Positions 1 through 5,401 of a stretch of 6,215 bases of DNA are shown here, piece by piece; within the stretch, counting starts at the first letter, position 1, and each line of letters begins with the position of its first letter. The position numbers were made by a program, and so were the translations under genes. Below the pieces are notes generated by a model that had not been told where the DNA came from, did not search any database, and saw only the letters and a list, made by a program, of their open reading frames with translations. Source of the stretch: Firmicutes bacterium UBA1065 (lineage in GTDB: Bacteria > Bacillota > Clostridia > Tissierellales > Sedimentibacteraceae); NCBI GenBank assembly GCA_002316225.1, contig DCDC01000137.1:1-6215 (forward strand). The letters are read 5' to 3'.

Positions 1-644
1 ACCTCATGATTGATCTTCTTCCCGAGGTGGTTCAAGAAAACCTGGCGGAATTTGCAGATATATTTTGTGAAAAGAACGTGTTTACTCTTGAGCAGTCAAG
101 AAGGTTTTTAAAAGCTTCCAAAGAGGCTGGCCTTAAATTAAAAATTCATGCGGATGAAATGTACCGGCTGGGAGGAACTGAATTAGCTGTTGAACTTGGG
201 TGTACTTCAGCAGACCACCTCCTCCAGGCTTCCAACGAAGGCATAAGATTGCTTTCCGGGTCTAATACGGTTGCAACCCTCCTTCCGGGCACGGCTTTTT
301 GCCTAAGGGAAGAATACGCCAGAGCAAGATATATGATTGATAGGGGGTGCGTCCTTGCCCTGGCAACTGATTTTAACCCGGGAAGCTGCTTTACAAATTC
401 AATTCCCTTGATTATAGCCCTGGCAGCCCTTTATATGAATATGACAATAGAAGAAATCATTACGGCCCTTACAATAAACGCAGCAGCGGCCCTTGGAAGA
501 AGCCATGAAATCGGAAGTATAGAAAAGGGCAAAAAAGCAGACATTATAATCCTGGAATATCCTTCAATACACTTTCTTCCTTATCATGCAGGAGTAAACA
601 TAGTTGAAACCGTAATCAAAAACGGGAAAATCGTAAGAGGCTGA
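1..644 (+). CDS. hutI: Imidazolonepropionase, C-terminal half (5' end outside window)
   Basis: HutI hydrolyses 4-imidazolone-5-propanoate to N-formimino-L-glutamate, the third step of histidine degradation, as a cytosolic metal-dependent amidohydrolase. The frame is open from the window edge (a Leu codon precedes the first visible Met), so the ATG at 6 is internal. About 213 residues remain of a family that is usually about 400-420. Numbering from that internal Met, the metal ligands His48 (in KIHADE) and Asp122 (in ATDFNPGS) are present, and so is the conserved His71 (SADHLLQAS). The other two metal ligands (HxH, N-terminal) lie outside the window. The C-terminal beta-sandwich of the amidohydrolase fold is clear: the GSIEKGKKADIIIL segment, then VKNGK-like ending IKNGKIVRG. 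The fragment reads without a break to TGA at 642-644. hutP follows 27 nt downstream on the same strand, consistent with one hut transcript. Family identity is near certain from these motifs. Confidence 0.95.
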   Translation, partial: LMIDLLPEVVQENLAEFADIFCEKNVFTLEQSRRFLKASKEAGLKLKIHADEMYRLGGTELAVELGCTSADHLLQASNEGIRLLSGSNTVATLLPGTAFCLREEYARARYMIDRGCVLALATDFNPGSCFTNSIPLIIALAALYMNMTIEEIITALTINAAAALGRSHEIGSIEKGKKADIIILEYPSIHFLPYHAGVNIVETVIKNGKIVRG

Positions 645-660
645 TATGGTTACATGTGAG

Positions 661-667
661 AAAGGAG
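661..667 (+). promoter_or_regulatory. Ribosome binding site of hutP
   Basis: AAAGGAG lies 4 nt before the ATG at 672, in the 27-nt gap after hutI. The spacing is a little short but the match is good, and it supports translation of hutP from the hut transcript. No promoter is visible in the gap. Confidence 0.7.
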
Positions 668-671
668 TCTC

Positions 672-1109
672 ATGGAAAAACAAGGTATAGGGAAAATAGC
701 AATCCTGCTTGCAATTTCAAGCGGTGATGATGAAAAATTAAAAAGCTACTATGAAAACAAAAATTATGTGATATATAAAGGACAAGCAGGCTCCATGGAT
801 TCCAAGAAAATAATTGCTGCTATAGAAACTGCTGCCTATAGGGAAAACATAATTGTAGAAAACTATAGGGAGGAGCATGCCTTATATCATGCGACAATAG
901 AGGCCCTGAGCGGTTATTGCAGGGGACAGGTACTTTTGGGAGAAGTTTTGAGAAGTGCCGGCTTGACCTTTACCATTGTCAAGGGTCCCTTGATTGACGG
1001 GGATGAATCCGGCGGCTCCTGGATTGCCGTAGTCTTGTACGGCCAAATAGGATCTCCCAGAAAAGGATTTGAGCATGAAGCAATAGGTATGGGTATTCAG
1101 CCCATATAA
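672..1109 (+). CDS. hutP: HutP, histidine-responsive antiterminator of the hut operon
   Basis: HutP is a small RNA-binding protein that, with L-histidine and a divalent metal, binds hut leader RNA and prevents early termination (known for Bacillus subtilis). The 145-residue product matches the family length (about 148). The family signature is plain: AGSMDSKKIIAAIETAA (residues 39-55), then YREEHALYHATIEAL (65-79), GQVLLGEVLRSAGL (85-98), GSWIAVVLYGQIGSPRKGFEHEAIGMGI (115-142). His69, His73 and His135 correspond to the three metal-binding histidines of the B. subtilis protein (73, 77, 138). It sits last in the operon, after hutI and immediately before a strong terminator, whereas in B. subtilis hutP is the first gene. 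No array of NAG-type HutP binding triplets is apparent in the 27 nt before it, so its RNA target is probably upstream of this window. The identification is firm; the exact regulatory target is inference. Confidence 0.95.
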   Translation: MEKQGIGKIAILLAISSGDDEKLKSYYENKNYVIYKGQAGSMDSKKIIAAIETAAYRENIIVENYREEHALYHATIEALSGYCRGQVLLGEVLRSAGLTFTIVKGPLIDGDESGGSWIAVVLYGQIGSPRKGFEHEAIGMGIQPI

Positions 1110-1111
1110 AT

Positions 1112-1137
1112 AAAGGCCTGAAAATCAGGCCTTTTTT
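1112..1137 (+). terminator. Intrinsic terminator after hutP, possibly bidirectional
   Basis: A perfect 10-bp stem AAAGGCCTGA (1112-1121) / TCAGGCCTTT (1125-1134) has a 3-nt AAA loop, and its 3' arm runs into TTTTTT (1132-1137). It starts 3 nt after the hutP stop codon and would end the hut transcript. Read on the - strand, the same stem is followed by TTTATTTATAT, so it could also stop transcripts arriving from the convergent small gene that ends at 1160. Confidence 0.93.
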
Positions 1138-1159
1138 ACGTTTTTATTAAGCTTTTGAT

Positions 1160-1276
1160 TTACTGGCAGCCTATTTCGTCAAAGCACTCATTGAACAATA
1201 TTACCAATAAGAGGAAGAAAAACAACAAATTTGCTCCGCTAGCTCCGCCTACTCTATTTCTATTAAAGAATCCCAT
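1160..1276 (-). CDS. Small hydrophobic membrane protein, 38 aa, function unknown
   Basis: This short gene reads ATG at 1276-1274 to TAA at 1162-1160 and encodes 38 residues. It starts MGFFNRNRVGGASGAN (polar, Gly-rich), continues with the hydrophobic run LLFFFLLLVILF (residues 17-28), and ends with the acidic, Cys-containing tail NECFDEIGCQ. The hydrophobic stretch is short for a full membrane span but adequate for membrane insertion. The main support is the ribosome binding site AAGGAGGTT at 1281-1289, almost perfectly complementary to the 16S 3' end and well spaced from the ATG, plus a promoter-like box upstream. The architecture (Gly-rich start, one Phe/Leu-rich segment, under 40 residues) resembles small proteins widespread in spore-forming Firmicutes, such as YjcZ-type sporulation proteins; that resemblance is from memory and not an alignment. 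It lies 66 nt downstream of the sod-like gene on the same strand with no clear terminator between them, so it may also be read from the sod promoter. Function is not known. Confidence 0.72.
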   Translation of the reverse strand: MGFFNRNRVGGASGANLLFFFLLLVILFNECFDEIGCQ

Positions 1277-1280
1277 AAAT

Positions 1281-1289
1281 AACCTCCTT
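1281..1289 (-). promoter_or_regulatory. Strong Shine-Dalgarno of the 38-aa gene
   Basis: On the - strand the sequence is AAGGAGGTT followed by ATTT and the ATG at 1276. It is the best Shine-Dalgarno match in the window and is the chief reason for calling the very short reading frame a real gene. Confidence 0.85.
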
Positions 1290-1307
1290 AAATAAATGTG
1301 CTTATGA

Positions 1308-1334
1308 TATTATATGTCTTAAGTTTTTTTAAGT
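1308..1334 (-). promoter_or_regulatory. Candidate promoter of the 38-aa gene (sigma-K-like, or weak sigma-A)
   Basis: On the - strand, AC (1334-1333) is followed by 16 nt and then CATATAATA (1316-1308). This fits the sigma-K pattern AC-N16/17-CATANNNTA known from Bacillus subtilis. The same bases contain TATAAT, but no TTGACA-like box lies 16-18 nt upstream, so a normal sigma-A promoter would be weak. The predicted start would be near 1300, giving a leader of about 25 nt that includes the strong ribosome binding site. This is a consensus match in an AT-rich region, so chance remains a real possibility. Confidence 0.4.
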
Positions 1335-1342
1335 TACCGGGA

Positions 1343-1933
1343 TTATTCCAAATTTTTTTTCAGGCGCTGGTTCACTACTTTAAAGTCCAGGTTCTGAAAG
1401 AAGGCATCCAGGTATAAGCTGCGGTTGGTCCCAAAATCAATCATATAGGCATGTTCATAGACATCAGCCACAATCAGGGGGTCTGCATAGAGCATTACCC
1501 CGCAGTCATGGGAATCCTGGCCGTATATGTAATACTCCTTGTTATACCTGTCATAGCAAAACAAAACCCAGCCTCTCATGCTCAGTCCTATACATTTGAA
1601 TTTATCCCGGAAATCATTGTAGGAACCGAAGTTTTCAATAACAATCCTTTCAAAGGGGCCGTAAGGCCTGTTGTTGTTGCCTGTTAAGTTTTCAAAATAA
1701 AGTTCATGGAGCTTAATGGAATCAAAACAAAAAGTTTTTGACTTTTCGGCGGACCGGATGTCGCTGTAGTTGGAACTGCATTTGTTAAATATCCTGTCAT
1801 TTTTCAAATCAGCGCTTACCTGGTTGAGGCAGTTGATGTAATTTATGTACAGCTGGTAGTGCTCGCTCAATTGGATGGGAGAAAAGTATTTCACATTTGA
1901 AAAGTTATAGTTTTTTGGCTCTAATTTTTTCAT
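1343..1933 (-). CDS. Atypical Fe/Mn-family superoxide dismutase
   Basis: Fe/Mn superoxide dismutases convert superoxide to oxygen and hydrogen peroxide. The 196-residue product keeps all four expected metal ligands: His25 (LSEHYQLY), His76 (KLHELYFENL), Asp157 and His161 (ADVYEHAYMIDFG). It also keeps the family landmarks FGSYNDFRDKF (102-112), GWVLFCYD (121-128) and NLDFKVVNQRL (181-191). It is not a standard SodA: the first helix reads H-x6-Y-I-N instead of H-x7-Y-V-N, and the usual second-shell His30 position holds Leu or Tyr. The segment between the first two ligands is divergent, and six cysteines (35, 52, 69, 114, 126, 144) are present. The second-shell residue may be Gln139 or His142 in YGQDSHDCG, so metal preference cannot be read with confidence. 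The start is fixed by GGAGG at 1945-1941, 7 nt before the ATG. It is divergent from polA and followed by the 38-aa gene. Similar divergent SODs occur in Clostridia (recall, unverified). Confidence 0.85.
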   Translation of the reverse strand: MKKLEPKNYNFSNVKYFSPIQLSEHYQLYINYINCLNQVSADLKNDRIFNKCSSNYSDIRSAEKSKTFCFDSIKLHELYFENLTGNNNRPYGPFERIVIENFGSYNDFRDKFKCIGLSMRGWVLFCYDRYNKEYYIYGQDSHDCGVMLYADPLIVADVYEHAYMIDFGTNRSLYLDAFFQNLDFKVVNQRLKKNLE

Positions 1934-1958
1934 TTTAAAACCTCCATGTATTTGTTCA

Positions 1959-1987
1959 ATTATATGAGAGGGAAAATGATTATATGA
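1959..1987 (-). promoter_or_regulatory. Candidate sigma-E-like promoter of the sod-like gene
   Basis: On the - strand TCATATA (1987-1981), 14 nt and CATATAAT (1966-1959) match the Bacillus sigma-E pattern KMATATT-N14/15-CATACAHT at 6 of 7 and 7 of 8 positions. The two octamers CATATAAT (1986-1979 and 1966-1959) are an exact repeat, 20 bp apart. The predicted start near 1952 leaves a leader of about 20 nt with GGAGG inside it. No TTGACA-like hexamer is found at sigma-A spacing for either box. The match is suggestive only. Confidence 0.45.
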
Positions 1988-2001
1988 ACTTAAACTTTTC
2001 C

Positions 2002-2030
2002 TTTACCCGTATTGTTTTAGTTGATATAAT
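2002..2030 (+). promoter_or_regulatory. Promoter of the polA-coaE operon (sigma-A, extended -10)
   Basis: TTTACC (2002-2007, 4 of 6 to TTGACA) is followed by exactly 17 nt and a perfect TATAAT (2025-2030). TG at 2022-2023, one base before the hexamer, makes it an extended -10 box. Transcription would start near 2037, about 70 nt before the polA start codon. It is back to back with the sod promoter candidate, whose distal box ends 15 nt before this -35. Confidence 0.75.
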
Positions 2031-2044
2031 AAATAAAAACAAAC

Positions 2045-2079
2045 TCCCTCAACTTATGAAGAATTCTAAGTATGAGGGA
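2045..2079 (+). promoter_or_regulatory. Hairpin in the polA 5' leader
   Basis: TCCCTCA (2045-2051) pairs with TGAGGGA (2073-2079), then ACTTA (2052-2056) pairs with TAAGT (2067-2071), leaving A2072 bulged. Inside, GAA (2058-2060) can pair with TTC (2064-2066) with T2057 bulged. This gives up to 15 bp in 35 nt. It starts about 8 nt after the predicted transcription start. No T-run follows (next bases TATTGCCC), so it is not an intrinsic terminator, and the ribosome binding site at 2093 lies outside it. A role in 5' protection of the mRNA or binding of a regulator is possible but unproven. Confidence 0.6.
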
Positions 2080-2092
2080 TATTGCCCAAAAC

Positions 2093-2097
2093 AGGAG
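2093..2097 (+). promoter_or_regulatory. Ribosome binding site that sets the polA start
   Basis: AGGAG at 2093-2097, continuing into AAGG, lies 10 nt before ATG 2108 (6 nt if the trailing GAAGG is used). The upstream in-frame ATG at 2072 has no such site and lies in the leader hairpin, so 2108 is chosen. Confidence 0.8.
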
Positions 2098-2107
2098 AAG
2101 GTTTCCA

Positions 2108-4795
2108 ATGAAGAAGTTAATGATATTGGACGGCAACAGCTTGCTGTTCAGAGCATTTTACGCATTACCCCCCTTGAAGACAAAAAAAGGCCAGTTTACA
2201 AATGCCGTATATGGTTTTTTGAGCATGTTGTATAAAATCATAGATACCTATTCCCCCGATTACCTTTGTGTAGCCTTTGACCCCGAAAAACCCACCTTCA
2301 GGCACGAAAAATATAAGGATTACAAGGCAAACCGCCAAAAAGCCCCTAATGAATTGGTTCAGCAGTTCCAGCTCATCAGGGATGTTCTTGATGTGCATAA
2401 CATTAAGAGGGTTGAGATTGAAGGCTTTGAAGCAGACGACATATCAGGCACATTTGCTTATGCCGCAAAGGACCAGGGAGCGGAAGTTTACCTGGTTACC
2501 GGCGACAGGGACTACCTCCAGCTCATAGATGAAAACATAAAAGTAATATTGACCAAAAAAGGCATCACCAACACGGTGGAAATGGATTTAAAAGCCATGG
2601 AGGAAGAATACGGTCTGACTTCTGAACAGTTTATTGATTTAAAAGCCCTGATGGGAGATTCTTCAGACAATATACCAGGAGTGGCCGGAGTAGGGGAAAA
2701 AACCGCCCTTAAGTTAATGCAGGAATACAAAAGCTTAGATAACATATATGCCAATATTGACAAGATAAAGGGCAAGCTGGGTGAAAGGCTGCTTTCTGAT
2801 AAGCTGCAGGCCTACATGAGCCAGACTTTAGCCAGGATCATTACCGATATACCTCTTGAATTCAACTTGGAAGACTACAGGGTTCAAAAACCTGACACAA
2901 AGAAACTTGCTGACCTCTATGATGAATTGGAATTCCGCCAGTTTAAAAAGCGTCTCATGGAAAAGGCAGATCAAGAGGCTGGGGAACAAATGTCTCTATT
3001 TGATGGAGAAAGAACCCAAAGGGTGGAAAATATAGATATTATCTACATAGATTCCGAGGATAAGCTGAATGATATAAGTAATATTAATAGGGCCTCAATA
3101 AAGTTCTTGTTCGACGGTGAAAGAGCCCTCACGAGCAAGGCCCTTGCCTTGGGTATTTCAGACGGGGAAAAAATCTACTACATAGATTTTGAAAAAGCGG
3201 ACGAAAAGAAAGCCCTGGAAAACCTGAGAGAAATATTCGAAAGCAAGGAAATTCCAATTTGGGGCCATAATTTGAAGAACGAAATAATTTACTTGATGAG
3301 AAAAAACATTCAGGTTAGCAATATAGAATTTGATTCCGAAATAGGCAAATACCTCCTTAATCCTTCCGAAAGCTCCTATTCAATAGACAGGATTGCCTAT
3401 GAATTTTTGAACCTGGAAATTCCATCGGAAAACCAGATTTTAGGCACGGGAGTAAAAAGAAAAACCTTCAGGGATATTGACCTTGAACAAAGGAAGGCAT
3501 ATATTTTCAACTGTTTAAACACTGTCAACAAGGTGCATAAATCCATGACCCAAAATATAGAAGACCTTAAGATGACTTCCCTTTATAAGGAAATTGAGCT
3601 TCCCTTGATTGAAGTGCTGGCTTACATGGAATTCGTGGGCTTTAAAGTGGACTTAAAGATACTTGAAAAATTGGGTCTGCACTTTCAGGAAAAAACCAGG
3701 GAACTTGAAAAAGAAATTTACGACCTTGCCGGCGAAACCTTTAACATCAATTCTCCAAAACAGCTTGCGGTCATCTTGTTTGATAAATTAAGCCTGCCCA
3801 TAATCAAGAAAACCAAGACGGGTATATCGACGGACATTGAAGTCCTTGAAAGCCTCAGCTCCGAGCACCCCATAGTTGAAAAAATCATTGAGTACAGGTC
3901 CATGGTCAAATTGAACTCAACCTATGTGGAAGGATTGAAAAACGAAGTTAACAAGGATACGGGAAGAGTCCATTCCATCTTCAATCAGACCATTGCTTCA
4001 ACAGGCAGGATATCAAGCACCGAGCCAAACCTCCAGAACATTCCCACCCGGACTGAAGAGGGAAGGGAATTAAGGAAGGCCTTTGTGGCTGAGGATGATT
4101 ACATCCTTTGCGATGCTGACTACTCCCAGATAGAGCTGAGGGTCCTGTCCCATTTAGCCGATGAAAAGAATTTAATCGAGGCCTTTGCCCAGGACCTGGA
4201 TATTCACGCCAAAACTGCTTCCCAGGTCTTCCACGTAAACCTGGCTGATGTAACCCCGGAGATGAGGTCAAGGGCCAAAGCCGTTAACTTCGGAATCGTA
4301 TACGGCATAAGCGATTACGGCCTTAGCAGGGATTTAAAGATTCCGAGGAAGGAAGCAAAAAAATATATAGATAATTACATGAAATACTACTCAAGTATAG
4401 AAAAATACATGAAAGATATAGTGGAAAAGGGTAAAAGGGACGGTTATGTTACCACCTATTTCGGCAGGAGAAGGTACATACCCGAGCTTTCATCCCGCAA
4501 TTTCAACATCCGGTCCTTCGGGGAAAGAATCGCCTTAAACACTCCCGTCCAGGGGACAGCCGCAGATATTATCAAGGCAGCCATGGTCGGGGTCTACAAG
4601 AGGCTTAAAGATAATAATATGAAGTCAAGGCTCATACTACAGGTTCATGACGAATTAATAGTCGAAGCCTACAAGGACGAATTGGAAGAAGTAAAGACCA
4701 TACTTAAAGAAGAAATGGAAAATGTGGTTGATGATTTTAAGGTTCGCCTTAAATCGGATATCAATACGGGAAGAAGCTGGTATGATGCGAAATAG
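2108..4795 (+). CDS. polA: DNA polymerase I
   Basis: PolI fills gaps, removes RNA primers from Okazaki fragments and takes part in excision repair. The 895-residue product is a full-length enzyme. The 5' nuclease domain (about 1-290) has Asp8 (ILDGN), Asp58 (AFDPE), EGFEADD (105-111), TGDRDYLQL (131-139), GDSSDNIPG (183-191) and the helix-hairpin-helix GVAGVGEKTALKL. The middle domain (about 305-480) is a degenerate 3'-5' exonuclease: motif I keeps Asp336 and Glu338, motif II has Glu392 where Asp is expected (NLKNE), and motif III has Cys469 in place of the Asp of YxxxD (YIFNC). Proofreading is therefore probably lost or weak. The polymerase domain is intact: motif A DYSQIELR with Asp671, motif B RSRAKAVNFGIVYG with Arg720, Lys724, Phe728 and Tyr732, and motif C QVHDEL with His847, Asp848, Glu849. 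The start at 2108 gives the usual MKKLMILDGNSLLFRAFYAL opening. It is the first gene of a three-gene operon; coaE overlaps its 3' end. Confidence 0.98.
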   Translation: MKKLMILDGNSLLFRAFYALPPLKTKKGQFTNAVYGFLSMLYKIIDTYSPDYLCVAFDPEKPTFRHEKYKDYKANRQKAPNELVQQFQLIRDVLDVHNIKRVEIEGFEADDISGTFAYAAKDQGAEVYLVTGDRDYLQLIDENIKVILTKKGITNTVEMDLKAMEEEYGLTSEQFIDLKALMGDSSDNIPGVAGVGEKTALKLMQEYKSLDNIYANIDKIKGKLGERLLSDKLQAYMSQTLARIITDIPLEFNLEDYRVQKPDTKKLADLYDELEFRQFKKRLMEKADQEAGEQMSLFDGERTQRVENIDIIYIDSEDKLNDISNINRASIKFLFDGERALTSKALALGISDGEKIYYIDFEKADEKKALENLREIFESKEIPIWGHNLKNEIIYLMRKNIQVSNIEFDSEIGKYLLNPSESSYSIDRIAYEFLNLEIPSENQILGTGVKRKTFRDIDLEQRKAYIFNCLNTVNKVHKSMTQNIEDLKMTSLYKEIELPLIEVLAYMEFVGFKVDLKILEKLGLHFQEKTRELEKEIYDLAGETFNINSPKQLAVILFDKLSLPIIKKTKTGISTDIEVLESLSSEHPIVEKIIEYRSMVKLNSTYVEGLKNEVNKDTGRVHSIFNQTIASTGRISSTEPNLQNIPTRTEEGRELRKAFVAEDDYILCDADYSQIELRVLSHLADEKNLIEAFAQDLDIHAKTASQVFHVNLADVTPEMRSRAKAVNFGIVYGISDYGLSRDLKIPRKEAKKYIDNYMKYYSSIEKYMKDIVEKGKRDGYVTTYFGRRRYIPELSSRNFNIRSFGERIALNTPVQGTAADIIKAAMVGVYKRLKDNNMKSRLILQVHDELIVEAYKDELEEVKTILKEEMENVVDDFKVRLKSDINTGRSWYDAK

Positions 4796-5399
4796 GCCCA
4801 GGGTCATAGTGATTACCGGAGGTATAGGAACCGGAAAATCTGCGGCGGTTGATATAATTAAAGACCTTGGCTACAGGGTCCTTGATTCTGACAAGATCGT
4901 CCATGAAGGTTACAAGGCCGGAAGCCCCCTCTATGTAAGGATTGTTGATGCTTTTGGTGAGGAAGTATCAAAAGATGGCAAAATAGACAGGCAAAAGCTC
5001 GGTAGAATCGTTTTTAACGATGAAGAAAAACTAAGGCTTTTAAATAGTATCGTCCATGGTTACGTATATGAAAAGTTAAGAGAAGGCATAGAAAGTTGTT
5101 ACGATAAAGTAATATTTCTTGACATACCTCTGATTTTGGAGACCAGGGATCTCCATGAGCCCATATATGACGAGATATGGCTGGTATATGTTTCGGAGGA
5201 AACCCAAAGAAAAAGATTAAGAGAGAGGGCTTTAAGAGAAAACAAGAATCCTGAAGATGTACTGAAAATCATAGACAAACAGATACCTATAGAAGATAAG
5301 GTGTTCATGGTCGATCTGGTGATAAACAACGAAGGCACTCTTGAAGAACTAAAAGAAAAGATACAGGCTCTGCTTGAAGAAAAAAGTAAGGGATGGTGA
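4782..5399 (+). CDS. coaE: Dephospho-CoA kinase
   Basis: CoaE phosphorylates the 3' hydroxyl of dephospho-CoA with ATP, the last step of coenzyme A synthesis, in the cytosol. The 205-residue product has the family length. It shows the P-loop GGIGTGKS (13-20), the LDSDKIVHE segment with Asp35 and Asp37, the IDRQKLGRIVF motif (68-78), DIPLILE (114-120) and the lid region ETQRKRLRERALREN (140-154), followed by IIDKQIP and the ending VDLVINNEGTLEEL. The usual LN..HP motif reads LNSIVHGYV (88-95), so the Pro after His92 is Gly; VD also replaces the common AD before LVINN. ATG 4782 is taken over ATG 4785 because the weak GGGAAG upstream (4768-4773) is better placed. The first 14 nt overlap the end of polA, which points to translational coupling. 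The polA-coaE order is seen in many Firmicutes. Confidence 0.95.
   Translation: MMRNRPRVIVITGGIGTGKSAAVDIIKDLGYRVLDSDKIVHEGYKAGSPLYVRIVDAFGEEVSKDGKIDRQKLGRIVFNDEEKLRLLNSIVHGYVYEKLREGIESCYDKVIFLDIPLILETRDLHEPIYDEIWLVYVSEETQRKRLRERALRENKNPEDVLKIIDKQIPIEDKVFMVDLVINNEGTLEELKEKIQALLEEKSKGW
5388..5392 (+). promoter_or_regulatory. Ribosome binding site that sets the start of the membrane protein gene
   Basis: AAGGG, inside the last codons of coaE, lies 9 nt before ATG 5402 but directly abuts ATG 5393. This spacing favours the later start, which also gives the more natural opening MARRKR. Confidence 0.55.
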
Positions 5400-5401
5400 T
5401 T

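Noticed and set aside
1318..1333. CTTAA...TTAAG stem with T-run as terminator of the sod-like gene
   Set aside because: The stem is only 5 A/T-rich base pairs, and the run lies in the loop rather than after the stem.
1451..1687. Open frame on the + strand opposite the sod-like gene
   Set aside because: It is antisense to a gene with four conserved metal ligands, and it has no ribosome binding site and no recognisable domain.
2037..2092. Riboswitch or attenuator in the polA leader
   Set aside because: There is a single hairpin, no alternative terminator fold, no T-run, and no known riboswitch core in about 55 nt.
2072..2107. In-frame upstream ATG that would add 12 residues to PolI
   Set aside because: It lacks a ribosome binding site, lies in the leader hairpin and adds residues atypical for the family; AGGAG before 2108 and the MKKLMILDGN opening fit the later start.
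1984..2235. Open frame on the + strand starting before polA
   Set aside because: It overlaps polA in another frame, starts before the mapped promoter and has no ribosome binding site.
3981..4271. Open frame on the - strand opposite polA motif A
   Set aside because: It mirrors the conserved polymerase domain; its Pro/Gly/Ser-rich composition is typical of a shadow frame.
4722..4781. Longer coaE start inside polA
   Set aside because: The added 20 residues are out-of-frame polA sequence; the P-loop is correctly placed about 12 residues after the start at 4782.
5393..5401. ATG at 5393 as start of the membrane protein
   Set aside because: It overlaps coaE and would touch its own ribosome binding site; 5402 has correct spacing.
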